Source: Herpomyces periplanetae (taxonomy: Eukaryota > Ascomycota > Laboulbeniomycetes > Herpomycetales > Herpomycetaceae). From it: DNA of 64,000 bases. The stretch covers positions 1 to 64,000 of the forward strand of contig WMKJ01000014.1 of the NCBI GenBank assembly GCA_009733715.1. Reading direction: 5' to 3'. Of this stretch, positions 46,516 through 57,700 are shown piece after piece. Both the position numbers and the translations under genes were made by a program. Within the stretch, counting starts at the first letter, position 1; each line of letters starts with the position of its first letter. The notes beneath the pieces are model-generated. The model saw nothing but the letters and a program-made list of their open reading frames with translations, had not been told where the DNA came from and ran no database searches.

Positions 46516-46845
46516 TCTGGAGAAACTGGGTAAATTTGTAACTAGATAAAAAAATTTTGGTGATGATAAGTGTGAATGTGCAAGGACCCTTTGGAACTTC
46601 AACAGTCTCTTCCCCGGATAAGCTTTACCTAGTCGGCGTCCGGGGTCATCTGCTGAGGTAATGATACACGTGATTTGGAGAAAAAGAGACCGTGTGGCAG
46701 GGGGAAGAGCAGCGATGGCGTAAGGGATAAAAGTTGACAGAAAGAAGTCGTTTTGGGGTGTATAGTTAAGTTAAACAAGCGTGTGTAGATAGCAATGTAT
46801 TAAGGCAAGTAGAGGAGTATTTTGTGTGTGGAGTAGATGGAGGGG
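46516..46845. other. Promoter region of DPH3
   Basis: A 330-base spacer between CTF8 and DPH3, both on the minus strand. No gene is seen. A CACGTGAT element occurs near 46667-46674, about 150 bases upstream of the DPH3 start. Confidence 0.45.
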
Positions 46846-47811
46846 TTAGACAAGAGGCTCAGGACGAGCATCGAAGAGAATTTTGAATCGAATGATATCA
46901 ACGATACGTACGGCATGAGGACTCGTAGTGGAATCATGAGGGGGGTTAGCGGGGGATGAAGTTGTAATGGGTTGGGGAGAAGTATGACAAGGTTCAGGAA
47001 GAGAGGTAGTAGAGGATTGATTCGTGGAGGTTAGTGTATCATGAGTAGTAAGACGAAGTAAAGCAATAGGTCTAGCTAATGGAACGACTCGACCGATAAG
47101 CTTTTGATGAGACCCCACAAGTAGTATAGCAGAAGTCATCCACGATAGGGGAGGAATTGGCATTCCGGTTGTTGTACTAAGTGCTTCGGGAGTTATAGGA
47201 GCGGCAGGTAAACGGTATAAGGGAAATTGTAAACGAGCAATTGGAACAGCTTGAGTAGTAAAAGTACCCGGGTCAGTATGGGTAGGTGAAGGAGAGTGAG
47301 ATGAAAGGAAAGTATTGTGTGTATTAGATGTGCACCATGTAGACGTTGATGCTGAACTGGGAGCATGGGATACGGAGCTATTGGGTGTAACGGGCGAAGA
47401 GACATTAGTGTCACACGCGCATTGTGAAAGTGGTGATAAGGTCAATGTAATTGGAACGGGGGAAGTATAATTTAAAGATCCTTGAATTTCGATAATAGCT
47501 TGTAATGAAGGCGAATGAAGTAAGGGAGGTAACGGGGATGGTGCAAAAGCCACAGAATAACTGGACGACGACGACGATGATGATGATGGTGTTAAAATGT
47601 CCGGATTACGCGGTACTGTATCAGAGCAGCGGCGGCGAAGAGGGTGGTGGTGGTGGTGCAGGTACACGGATGTACACGTCATAGTAGTACGTTCGCGCTT
47701 ATTATCCAACGCTGTACACACATCATTATTCGAGTTAACCGACGATACAGCTGTAAACGAGCTTACATCCCGACGCGGCGGAACGTTCCACAGCACGGGG
47801 ATACTAGGCAT
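46846..47811 (-). CDS. CTF8: CTF8-like subunit of the alternative RFC clamp loader
   Basis: Subunit of the Ctf18-Dcc1-Ctf8 replication factor C complex, which acts on PCNA at forks and is needed for sister-chromatid cohesion. Single exon, 321 residues. Family features are AIIEIQGSLNY (about residue 105), ARLQFPLYR, the core SAILLVGSHQKLIGRVVPLA with RPIALLRL, and the C-terminal VDIIRFKILFDARPEPLV. This C-terminal phrase is the best-conserved part of Ctf8 and supports the call. The protein is more than twice the length of yeast Ctf8 (about 130 residues) because of Ser/Thr/Pro/His-rich disordered inserts, including a His run near residue 53 and a Ser run near 77. The start at 47811 is the first ATG of the frame; the N-terminal 100 residues are not conserved, so a later start is possible. 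Confidence 0.82.
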   Translation of the reverse strand: MPSIPVLWNVPPRRDVSSFTAVSSVNSNNDVCTALDNKRERTTMTCTSVYLHHHHHPLRRRCSDTVPRNPDILTPSSSSSSSSSYSVAFAPSPLPPLLHSPSLQAIIEIQGSLNYTSPVPITLTLSPLSQCACDTNVSSPVTPNSSVSHAPSSASTSTWCTSNTHNTFLSSHSPSPTHTDPGTFTTQAVPIARLQFPLYRLPAAPITPEALSTTTGMPIPPLSWMTSAILLVGSHQKLIGRVVPLARPIALLRLTTHDTLTSTNQSSTTSLPEPCHTSPQPITTSSPANPPHDSTTSPHAVRIVDIIRFKILFDARPEPLV

Positions 47812-49166
47812 TGCGCGTGGGTCACACGATTTTAGTTATCGTGAACGTTGCCCTTGCATGCGCATGCGCTCACACTAGCACTTCAGTAAGCGTAAAACCC
47901 CACTCTTAACCAACCAAATCTGTATCGCGTAAATAGTATATAAATTTGTTTGTTAAAGTACACTTGCCCACCCACGCGCGCACTCCCACTCACAATCACA
48001 CACGATAGCCCCCTCCTCCAACAAAAACTGAAAAAAGTCTTTAAAAAATGACGCGGGAATGATAATCGAAAAGAAGATCATAATTTTGATGATAGATACA
48101 TGTATATATATATATATATATATACATATGCATATACTTATACGTATACACATACAATACACATACACATACACATACACGTACACATACCCACATCAAA
48201 GGGAATTCATACGAGGCGAGGCATAGGGGAAAAATTCCAAATTGGGGCACGGTGTCACGTGCGTAGATGGTTTGCGACACGCCGGCGACACGGCAGTAAG
48301 GGGTGCAGGGGCGCAGGGAAAGGCGGCAAGCGGGGGCTTTATCGTGAGTTCGAAATTGGCTTACTGTGCAGAAATTTAGTATTTGGTGGCTCGCCCGAAC
48401 ACCTGGGAAACAGTACACGATGGTTTATTTCATGTAACACACTCATTTACTTCGTACATTCATAGCCACGTGTTTTTGTCTGATGTTTTACTGGAGAGCT
48501 GGGGGACGGGAAACGATCGGTCTCAGAGCGTGGATTTCCCATAAAAGGGGAGCCGAACACAATTTCTTAGCGCTAAAGTAAGCGTTAATGTCTAGGTTTA
48601 CACAATATGCTTAAGTGAAAAAGGGCTAAGAGCTGCTTTGTAACGGGTACGGGGAGGATCAGTCTACACTAACACACACAAAGACAAATGCACACGCACT
48701 AATTAACTAGCTAGCACGAATATTCATGTATTAAGCAAAAAAATATAAAAAATGGGCAACTAACGCATTACTGATTACGGCCAACCCGATGCGCGTTCAC
48801 TCATCAAATGATAATTAAAAGTGAAAGGCGTCCAAGCCAATTTCACTATAACCCCCGCCTGACACATTTCATCATTTACACACATACAAACTCTTCCATC
48901 ACCACATTAGCATGCCACACACACTACACTACCATTCAAACACATCATGTATTGAAGGCGCATCGCGGCATGTTAAATCATCTCTGTCCAAAACATTGCA
49001 GGTCAAGTTGCAAATAACTGATGTGGGGAGGATAAGAGTAAAGAGACCCATTGGATAAGTCGATTAGAAATGAAAATAAGGAAAAAATAAAAAGTGATAA
49101 AACCCATTACGGAGTAGCCATGTTAAAACACTTTCTCCCTTCCACCCTACCAATAACACCCTCTCC
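47812..49166. other. Intergenic region CTF8 / MARVEL gene
   Basis: A 1.35 kb spacer upstream of CTF8 and downstream of the MARVEL gene. No coding sequence is supported; short frames on both strands around 48000-48460 come from microsatellites. Features are a TA/ACACAT tract and a GTCACGTG site at 48254-48261. Confidence 0.55.
48101..48195. repeat. (TA)n followed by ACACAT-type microsatellite
   Basis: An uninterrupted TA run (about 48103-48124) passes into CATATGCATATAC and then into repeated ACACAT hexamers up to about 48195. It produces spurious Tyr/Ile/Val-rich frames on both strands. It lies in the CTF8 upstream region. Confidence 0.85.
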
Positions 49167-50146
49167 CTAAAACCCTGTTGTCGACATTTTATTTTCATAC
49201 CCATATGGGTTACCTCCTGATCCTCCGGTAGCACCAGACGAATTACCCAAAGCCTCAGCATCTGCGGCATCATTTTTCCCGGTAGACTTTCCGCGAGAAT
49301 TTAGTAATTTCGTAAAGCGATTATTGGCCCATTTCCCCCCAAATTTTCCTTTTTCTCCCACACTTGACAGAGGTGCTGTAGCAGCTGCAGCTGCAGCTGC
49401 TGTGTGGCGTCTTTCACGACGATGATTCCATGATAAAAGTAATTGGGATAGAATAGTAAAGATAAGCAACCCACTAGAGTGAATAAGATATTAGTTTGGA
49501 AAAAGATATGATGAAAAGTGAGGTGGAATGGAGGGAGGAAGATTGAACATTTAAGGGGAAGATGATGACAGGAAAAAATAGGTAAGCAAACGCGAGAGTA
49601 CAGGCACACGGTCAATGGCAGAAGAGAGGAGAAGTATATATTAAGGTAACGTGAAGGGAGAAGAGAAGGGGGCAAATCAAAGGAAAAAGGCATAGAAACT
49701 TACGCGCCGATGACAGAAACGGCAAAGCAAACTTTGTTTAACTGGCAAACGTAACGATAGTTACCGACACCAGGCGCATCAGATGAGCTAATGGCTTCAC
49801 CTAAAGGTGTATTGACGGGACCTTTGCACGATGTAGCTCCATGCCTGGTTAAGGCAGCTATAGCTAAAAATCCGCCTATCATGGCGATATTGAATAAACT
49901 TGCCAATATAGCAAAGAATTGATGAGCACCGACAAACAAGGTTAACAAGGTAGCAAGGAGTAAGTATAAAGCTATGGCGCCGGCCATGCCTTCAACAGCG
50001 CGTACCCATGGCGCAATAGGAAATTGATTTTTGGCCAAAACACCTAAAAAGTAGCCGTAGATACCAAGAATGATTATTGAACAACAGAACTCGATGCCAT
50101 ATAATGAAGATGTTAAAGAGCGTAGTAAAAACGAAAGTACCGCCAT
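49167..50146 (-). CDS. MARVEL-domain membrane protein (fungal, NCE102-like fold)
   Basis: Four-transmembrane MARVEL protein, probably of the plasma membrane; such proteins help organise membrane domains (known for the NCE102 branch; inferred here). Exons 50146-49704 and 49473-49167 join in phase (intron 230 bases, GTAAGT donor), giving 249 residues. Four hydrophobic segments are seen, at about residues 17-36, 50-70, 75-98 and 138-158. A short Cys-containing loop lies between segments 3 and 4 (TSCKGPVN, RYVCQLN). The exon junction falls inside segment 4, which supports the splice. The cytosolic tail has an Ala run near residue 172-178 from GCA/GCT repeats, a Gly/Ser/Asn-rich part and YGYENK near the end, a tail style common in fungal MARVEL proteins. 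I cannot assign the exact subfamily. Confidence 0.78.
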
Positions 50147-50545
50147 GATGACTGGCGTAAGAGGACCAGAGGGTCAAGAATAAACCGAGAAGATTTTATT
50201 TTCCAGTTATACTATGAAAAGATCAAAGTTTGCTAGAATGTAAAGATTAAGTTAAAGGTTTAGCAAATCACGCATAAAATCTTAAAAATGATTGTGGATT
50301 AATCAAAGACACCAAAAATCCCTATTCAAACCGTAATAACCAACTCACCATTCCGATAAAATTCTTCTGCGTATAAAACAATCGCGAATAAGGAAAAAAT
50401 TGTCGTGAAAGCGTAGAAAAAAACGCGCTATCAAGCATCGGGTTATATGATGACGGCTTAAATGAAGAAACCTGAAAAGTGCTTAGTCATGAGGTAGGGT
50501 GGGGCGGGAAGAGAAAGGGTTTGGGCGGAAATGAAGAGGAAAAGA
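50147..50545. other. Intergenic region SDR / MARVEL gene
   Basis: A 399-base spacer between two minus-strand genes. It is AT-rich near the MARVEL start. No gene or clear element is seen. Confidence 0.5.
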
Positions 50546-51631
50546 TTAATGGGAAGATATTCGGTTCAAAGAAAAAAGGTAACGCATGGTAGAGTCCAGT
50601 ACTTCACGAGGTGTAAATGTATAAAGAAACCAAACGATAGAGCTACGGCCACCGTTCCAGATCCATGAACGATGACCAGTTGATAATAGGGGAAAAAGAG
50701 AGAAAGATGAACGCTCATCTTTCAGTATGTCCCGGACGACATTTTTAGCGAAAATTGAAGCTGGAATACCATTTTGTTGACTATGTTGAACACGCTGTTC
50801 GTACACTTCTGATATGGAAGAGTACGGAGATTGATCGGGTAAGGAACGTTGGGTTCGCGCAATATTGGATTTAACACCACCCGTAATAACTAATCGAACG
50901 CGAATACCTAGAGGCTCAAGTTCAAGGTTAAGGCAGTCTGTATACGAATGAACAGCAGCTTTTGAACAGTTGTATGCACTACCAAAAACAAACGGCGTTA
51001 AGCCTGCCACGCTACCGATTTGCACAAGTTGAGGTCGATCATCAATTCTGAAACGGGGTAGTAAGGTTAATAATAGACGGATTAAAGGTGATTTTTGGGA
51101 TAAACGTAAATGTCGTGGTAATACTTCAGCGCGTAGTAAAGGCGTGAATTTTATTGTCATACGCATTAATCCGAATAAATTGGTTTCGAACATTTTACGG
51201 ACATCTTGTTCGATATTTGAGTGTAGCGCAGGTACAGTATAATTTGATCCCGCATTATTTACTAGAATGTGCAACTTTCCCCGTGTTAAACGGGAAACTT
51301 GTTCGAAAAGTAAATCTATCGATTCACACGATGAAACGTCTGCGTATAATAAATAAATTGGTGCTGCTTTGCCTTGAAAATCACCTCTACGCCAGTCTAT
51401 TCGTAATTGCTGCCCAGCTTCACTATATTTATCTAGTGAGACAGTAGACGTAAAGTCAAGATCCGTAAGATTTCCTGCTGAACCGGCGTTGCGAACAGTG
51501 CTAATAACAACGTAACCTTGATTCGCGAACTCTCTTGATAAAGCATGACCAATTCCGCCACTAGAGCAGCCCGTAATGAGAACAAAACGAGGCTCCAAAT
51601 TTCCTTTGAAATTGCCCATCATTATAACCAT
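50546..51631 (-). CDS. Short-chain dehydrogenase/reductase, AYR1-like
   Basis: NADP(H)-dependent oxidoreductase of the classical SDR family. Single exon, 361 residues. It has the Rossmann motif TGCSSGGIGHAL (residues about 20-31), LYADVSS, the NNAGSNY motif (about 124-130), the catalytic Ser region IGSVAGL and the active-site YNCSK. The GGIG form of the glycine motif and the overall layout resemble yeast AYR1, the 1-acyl-dihydroxyacetone-phosphate reductase that acts in ether-lipid and phosphatidic acid synthesis on lipid droplets and the ER. A 30-residue insert after the first helix (VRNAGSAG...WRRGDFQ) is longer than in AYR1. The C-terminal hydrophobic/aromatic segment (near SIVWFLYTF) could be a membrane anchor. 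Substrate is inferred from similarity only. All catalytic residues are present. Confidence 0.8.
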   Translation of the reverse strand: MVIMMGNFKGNLEPRFVLITGCSSGGIGHALSREFANQGYVVISTVRNAGSAGNLTDLDFTSTVSLDKYSEAGQQLRIDWRRGDFQGKAAPIYLLYADVSSCESIDLLFEQVSRLTRGKLHILVNNAGSNYTVPALHSNIEQDVRKMFETNLFGLMRMTIKFTPLLRAEVLPRHLRLSQKSPLIRLLLTLLPRFRIDDRPQLVQIGSVAGLTPFVFGSAYNCSKAAVHSYTDCLNLELEPLGIRVRLVITGGVKSNIARTQRSLPDQSPYSSISEVYEQRVQHSQQNGIPASIFAKNVVRDILKDERSSFSLFPLLSTGHRSWIWNGGRSSIVWFLYTFTPREVLDSTMRYLFSLNRISSH

Positions 51632-52670
51632 ATGTGGTATTTTATCAAAATTAATAGAAATCGACCTGTTAAAGTTAATAGTCTTTTGTAAGAAATGTCA
51701 ATTTAGTATCACGTAAACTTCTACCTTCAAATAAAGGTGGTCTCTGGTTTTTGGCTTTTTCATAGCCTCGTTAAATATAAAATAGTTGTGTGTCAACAAA
51801 ATTTTCCTTTGCAAAAACATTCCCCAATTTCCAAAATTTTTTTCCGAAATCATAAATCACCTGACCCCACTTCGGCTTTGTCGGCAAGCAATGTCATCAT
51901 GACGTATGCAGCTCTTTGGACCGAAAAGTGCCGCGGAAAGTCCAACCCACTACGGTGATTGAGTTTGACATGGAGACACGATGTGACGCGACTGCCTAAT
52001 TCGGAAAAACTATTATTTTTCACGCTTGAGAATCGGGACGGAATTAGAGGCCTAATGGTGTGGACCAGAACTACCCCTTGTTTCATCTCAACAATTTAAA
52101 TTCCCCGATAATTCCAGAAGCCTTTCGTCTCGTCTTCACGGGGAAGAACTTGCCTTTTCCGGGAGTATTTCATGTGGTTCCTGCCGGCGTTAAAATTGCG
52201 GTTTTTGGAAAAATTTAGGGAAATCAATTACGAAGTGCATTAAGTTAGTTTGGACTGAATTAATCGGTCATCTAAGGTTTTGCTCAGTTTATTTGGCTTA
52301 CAGCCGTTCTGTTGTACGCGTTATTAAACAGAAATACCTACGTTTATTCGCCAACTCGGCAAATCGTAAAAACTAACCCTTACAATCCCCTCCCTCCCCA
52401 ACTTCCTCCATTTCTTCTCGCTGTGTATTGTAGAGCTTTATCATGTAAGAAAACCGGTATACCAACAACATCTCAAGGCGTAATCATTTATCTTCTTAAA
52501 TTAGTTTTCCAGTGTTACTGTATATGTTTTATACTATAGCCACTCTCTTCAACTCCCCATTGTTTGTCCCTCAGTCACTACTAACTTGCATAAAATTTAC
52601 CCGTCAAACTCGACACTTCTCATTTTTAATTCATTCACCCCACATCATAGCATAACCTTTTCATTTCACC
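51632..52670. other. Divergent promoter region SDR / type II membrane protein
   Basis: About 1 kb between divergent genes. The last 300 bases before 52670 are pyrimidine-rich on the + strand. No coding frame with support is seen; two short frames at 51737-51958 and 52312-52539 lack any motif. Confidence 0.5.
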
Positions 52671-54191
52671 ATGTTGCTCCGTTTAACCCGTCGTTTAAAG
52701 GCCCTGTTCCTTCTGATGACCTTTTTCAGCTTCATGTTACTTCTCTTCAATAATATTATCAATACTTCTTTCATCAATAAAACTGACACGATTAACCATA
52801 CCACTACCTCCAGCAAAAGTAACACTTTATGGTACCACTTCTTTCCAACTTCACCTTCTCATGTCTCCCTCCCATCCCACCCTTCCTCCGTCCTCCCCAA
52901 TATCTCCAAATCTTATCTTCCCTTCCATCGTTCAATCATTTACACATTCTGTCCTACGCCAACCATCTCTCCACTTTTTCAATCCTGGTCTTACGCCTGG
53001 TATTCCCGAGGTTTTCAGCCCATCATTCTCCTTCCAAACTATGCTCGTGAACATTCCCTCTACTCTCGTTTCCCGCCGTCTGTTCAATCCCTTCCGGAGA
53101 ATTTTTCCTTTAATTCAATCCACCCACTTTACTTACTCGCCTGGTCATCCGCGTTAAAAAATCCCTCCGCATACCAATTCTCTTCAAACCCCTCTCCTAT
53201 CCTTAATCATTCTCATTTCAACTCCGACTCCCCTTCCCTCTTTATATCTCCCTACGTTATACCTTTAAACTCAACCCCACCATTCTCCTTTACTAGTTCT
53301 TTCTCCTGCTCCACGTTAACTCGTATTTCGCCTTTCAGCACTCACGCTTTGTGTGCAAACGCTGCTGGAATAGATGCCTGGTTAACGCGAATCATCCTAC
53401 CAACATTCACCGCTAAATCTTCCCTAATCTATCAAATTCCTCCTCCCGTATATCAAGGCCCTTCCAATAACTTTCTTAAAGCGTGTTCACTCTATTCTCC
53501 TAACCTTCTCCCTCATTTACCATCCAATCATACTCTTCTTGCCTCTCTAATAAATTCACATCTTCACTATACCTGGCTTCAAACCTATTCCCAACGGTTT
53601 CACTTAATCGTACCCCCTTTACTCCAACCATTTACTTCCATACTTCATCCTATAGTCCAATCTTTGTTAACTTGTCCAAATCTTCTTATTTGTCCACCAA
53701 GCCTACCGTCCTGTTCTATATGCCCTTCCGTCACTGTTTCAACCCTTTCCTCACTTCCTCCCTTTCCTCCACCTCCTAAAACTTTCTTACTTACCGTGCT
53801 ACCACATCCCATCACACTCCTATCCTTACAACTTTCTTACTCTTCCATCTCACCTCTACTACTTCGCGCTCAAGGACTTGCATCCCGTGATCCTTGGATT
53901 CGTTCACTGGTTTCTCCATCACATCATCCTAATCTATCTACTCCAGCTCGCCTTCGTCTTCTCTCCCATTACTTCAACTCACCCTCTTCCCCACTTCTCC
54001 TTCAGCCTTACGAATCTTTTGCTGCATTGCCGTGGCGCCTCGGTTTCCTCCCTTCCATGATCCCAACTTCATTGAACAATACACAAACTCGTTACGCTGA
54101 TCTACTAAAAACTTCCAAAGCTTCCCTTGTTTCCTCCTGGCATTTATTCGACAATCAAATCTGGAATTTTGCCAATTCAATCTTTATCTAA
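52671..54191 (+). CDS. Uncharacterised type II membrane protein, fungal, glycosyltransferase-like
   Basis: Single exon, 506 residues. The start is a short basic tail followed by one transmembrane segment (about residues 12-32, LFLLMTFFSFMLLLFNN), then an Asn/Ser/Thr-rich stem with several N-glycosylation sequons. This is the layout of Golgi or ER luminal type II enzymes. The luminal part begins RSIIYTFCPTP and SWSYAWYSRGFQPIILLPNYA, a pattern I associate with a conserved but uncharacterised fungal family that resembles glycosyltransferases. I see no clear DxD motif, so catalysis is not shown. The coding strand is extremely pyrimidine-rich (Ser, Pro, Leu, Thr, Phe codons with C or T), unlike PGS1 or striatin. 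Followed after 69 bases by the CENP-S gene on the same strand. Confidence 0.7.
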   Translation: MLLRLTRRLKALFLLMTFFSFMLLLFNNIINTSFINKTDTINHTTTSSKSNTLWYHFFPTSPSHVSLPSHPSSVLPNISKSYLPFHRSIIYTFCPTPTISPLFQSWSYAWYSRGFQPIILLPNYAREHSLYSRFPPSVQSLPENFSFNSIHPLYLLAWSSALKNPSAYQFSSNPSPILNHSHFNSDSPSLFISPYVIPLNSTPPFSFTSSFSCSTLTRISPFSTHALCANAAGIDAWLTRIILPTFTAKSSLIYQIPPPVYQGPSNNFLKACSLYSPNLLPHLPSNHTLLASLINSHLHYTWLQTYSQRFHLIVPPLLQPFTSILHPIVQSLLTCPNLLICPPSLPSCSICPSVTVSTLSSLPPFPPPPKTFLLTVLPHPITLLSLQLSYSSISPLLLRAQGLASRDPWIRSLVSPSHHPNLSTPARLRLLSHYFNSPSSPLLLQPYESFAALPWRLGFLPSMIPTSLNNTQTRYADLLKTSKASLVSSWHLFDNQIWNFANSIFI

Positions 54192-54260
54192 TATAAACCT
54201 TTTACCTCCTTTACACCTTACCCGTTCGATAACTTTTTAGAGCAATTTTACCCCCAAAAA

Positions 54261-54596
54261 ATGTCGACTTCTTCCCTCTCCAATTCTTCCACCGATCCTC
54301 ACGACCTAGAACGTGCTCTTCGCTTTGCGCTATGGCATTGTGTGTCGCGTATTGTAGACGACTTTTCCATGCAGGGAATTCCTTACGTTTCGTCCAACGT
54401 ACTTCTTCTTAACGCCACTCCCCAGTATATAGCCGCGTTAACCCACCTAATCTACCATTTTATAACCCAACGCATCGCTCCCCATCTAGAGCTCTTCGCT
54501 AATCACGCAGGTCGCCAAATAATTCGATCAAGCGATGCGCGTCTCTTACGTGAACTTAAAAAAATTTCTTCTCCATCTTCATCTCCTAGTCATTAA
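54261..54596 (+). CDS. MHF1: CENP-S / MHF1 histone-fold protein
   Basis: Histone-fold subunit of the CENP-T-W-S-X kinetochore complex and of the MHF complex that helps Fanconi-type helicases at stalled forks; acts in the nucleus. Single exon, 111 residues, close to the family's usual 80-140. The histone fold reads LERALRFALWHCVSRIVDDF (helix 1), LNATPQYIAALTHLIYHFIT (helix 2) and FANHAGRQIIRSSDARLLRE (helix 3 and the following loop). The ATPQ and FA.HAGR phrases are the signature of CENP-S. A short Ser/Thr-rich N-terminus precedes the fold and a basic Ser-rich tail follows. It starts only 69 bases after the upstream gene on the same strand, so promoter sequence is minimal or overlaps that gene. 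Confidence 0.88.
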   Translation: MSTSSLSNSSTDPHDLERALRFALWHCVSRIVDDFSMQGIPYVSSNVLLLNATPQYIAALTHLIYHFITQRIAPHLELFANHAGRQIIRSSDARLLRELKKISSPSSSPSH

Positions 54597-54720
54597 TTAA
54601 TCAATTTATAAATTTCCCCTTTCCCCCATCCATACAACCTCCCTAGTCATCCTCATCTAGTACTATACCTGCATCTCTTACGCCTGTTCCAGGCTCACGT
54701 ATGCTTTTCCCCTTCACTTA

Positions 54721-57700
54721 TCATACATTTTCAAAGTAGAATCCTGGATCTCCCGGCCCTGCCGATTCAATCACTTCCACGGGAAATTCGTCTTGCTCCC
54801 CTTCCTGTGTCAATACTTTCCCCTCAGGACTAACCCTCAGTACTTTCACCTCCGTACACCGCTGTACCGCTTTTGCAAGTGCATTCTTCATCAATTCCAC
54901 TACCCGTAACTCATCCTCCAGTGAAATCTCTCGTTCAAGCGTTATATTATCATTTTCGACTCGACGTTTCAACGTTTGCATGTAAGCACTACCCCGTTTT
55001 CGCTGTGCCGCTGGAATACGCTGTATTGCTTTTTTCATATCGATTGTAAACGTATTTTTTGCTCCCTCTTTTTCAATTTCCACTTCGCTAATACACTCCC
55101 GCGCTATCCTTAAACATTCTTGCTGCCACAGAGGCTCCGCATCTGCTACTAGAATGTATAAACGCTTCTTTAATCCTGGATCGTAACCCCCCTTGCCATT
55201 GTTTCCCCCTGCTTTCTTTTTTAGCCGTGCTATACGCTTCCCATGCGCTCCCTCTGCCGCTAGTATATTTCCTGCTGTAGCTCGCATGTACCCAGCAAGC
55301 CGACTTATTCTTTCGTCAAACTCTCCTAATATACATTCCTTACCCGCTAAATTTTGTTGCGCTTCTTCATCCCGTGTTCCCATTTTCACAAATTCCGTAT
55401 ACTGCACGCTTGTGCTTTGCTTTAGTATATCCTTCCACACATACTCCGAAAAATGCGGCGCAATAGGTGCTAAGCATAAACTTTGTACCTTAACGTACAG
55501 CCAAATTAGCCCTGTACTCATATCTATTCCTGCACTCCGGCATGCTTCTCGATATGCATCTCGGGCCCCCATGGCATCATAAAATCCCCGTTTTAGTGCA
55601 GCTTTGAAATTTCCTTCGTCGTAATAACGCCTTGTATCACGTACTATTTCACGTAAATCATTCATGAAAACGCCATCAAAAAATTTTTCCCCTACCTCCT
55701 CGCTTCTCTTGTTCAATTCCACGCCTAGTATGCACTCTTGATGTACATCAACTCCACATAAACTTTCTTCCATCCATTTACGCAATTCGTAAAGTCGTAA
55801 AATACTGGCATTTGCAACACTCTCCTCGAAATTTGCATCTTCTATACTATCTCCAGCATCCGCCAATGCAATGCGCGTAGCATCCGCGCCAAATTTTTTC
55901 AATGCCTCGTGTAACGTCAGAAAATTTCCTGAACTTTTGCTCATTTTTTCTCCGTTTAAAAGCAAATGTCCATTAACCCGGATACCTCGCGGCCAAAACT
56001 TCTCATCTAGTAAAGCTGCATGAGTATACAAGCAAAATGTAAGATGATTTTGTACTAAATCTTTGCCTGATACTCTATAATCCATTGGATACCAGTACTC
56101 GAACTCTGAGCGCATTTGTTGTAACATATTACGATCAATAGTACATGCTTCAGGTATAGTATTGCGTCGTGCAAATAAATAATCCCAAACTTCATCCGTT
56201 AAATCACCGGGTGCCACGTTAGCAAGGCCGGGTGTGTTACCAAATAAATCACCGTGTAGGTAGTGAGCTATCGTATAATATGCCATATACATGGTCGAAT
56301 CACTTAAACTTTCAACAAGAAATGATTCGTCCCACGGCAATTTAGTGCCTAAACCGTACGAGCGTGCACATGCCCATTGTGACAACCATGAAAGTGTTTG
56401 TTCAAATTGTCGTTTACTCTCTAGTGAAAATGTATTGACTCCATCGTTCGCTATCCAATCTCGTACCTGGGAGTACCACTCGTCATCTCCGCCCGTTTCA
56501 CCACGTCCATAATTCAGGTACCATTGATCAAGTAGTGCTGCAACGCATACATCTCCCGATCGAGAAATAACCTCCCCGTCGGGTTCAGCGTAAACGAAAG
56601 CATCACCTTGCGAAATTAACTTTCCTTTAGCTTGTATTTTTGCTTCCTGTACTGGCATGCCAAGGTAATCACCGTAAATCATTTTACCTTGATAAAAGCC
56701 TTCTTTGTACGCTATATCCTTAGCTTCAGCCAGCTGTTTTAAATCTCGTGGTGACGAAATTTTCATACTATCCACTAATGCAACAGCTGTTAAATTCCCC
56801 CAGGATGGTGTATTGATGATTGGTAGAATATCAAGGTTAGCCCACTCTGGATTAATACCGTAAAACTCTGGTTTACGACGCAATTCCATGATCATGGCAA
56901 CGTCATCGGGACTATCTGAAGGTACACATGTAACTACAGCAGTACCCTTAGTATCTTTAATATTTAACATGGGTAAAATCCGGATTCCTGAAGAATGTAC
57001 AGATAAAGGTGCATTGACAAGAGTTCCTATAATATTGTCGCCTGTTATTTGCGCTACACACGTAAATTCACCCCACCGTTCTAATATATCTTGGTAAGCT
57101 AAATTTCGGGCGGCATGTTCAGAGATAACATAAAGACCGCCGTCACGAGCTTTATACAAGCCGTATACGATATCCTTGCCAACAAAGCAAGCAGTTTGTC
57201 CGTACATAGTTTCAGGCCGTAATGTGGCAGCAATAAAGTAAACGGCTTTGCATTTTTCAGTATCGGGCAACTTGGATAAAGCAGCTATTGCGTTAGGGGC
57301 CCATTCGAGAACGCGTAGCTTGATAGCCGTATACTCTTGGATAGTGATACCCTCACCACTGCTCCGATCATGGTCCAGGCATGCTTGGCCGTCAAGCGGA
57401 GAGTAAACGGTGTAACGCTTGCCAAATTTAATTTTACCTGCTTCGCGCAATTTATTCATTTGCCAGCGTACAAAGGAATCAAAGTAAGGATTACGATCGG
57501 TGGTTACAAAACTTCTACGCCAATCAACGCGTGAACCCATTTCACTAAGATCTTGTTGGGTTAATCGAGGAAAGTAATCTAGCCAGTATTTAGCATCCCC
57601 GAACTTGAAAATTTCATGTCTTGGGATGCCCAAAGATTCCATAATTTGGAATTGGTAGCGAGCACCACCCGTTTTAGCAACTGTTTTACTTTTTCGTGTA

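Noticed and set aside
47953-48465. Several 70-125 codon frames on both strands upstream of CTF8
   Set aside because: They are generated by the TA/ACACAT microsatellite and are dominated by Tyr, Ile, Val and His repeats.
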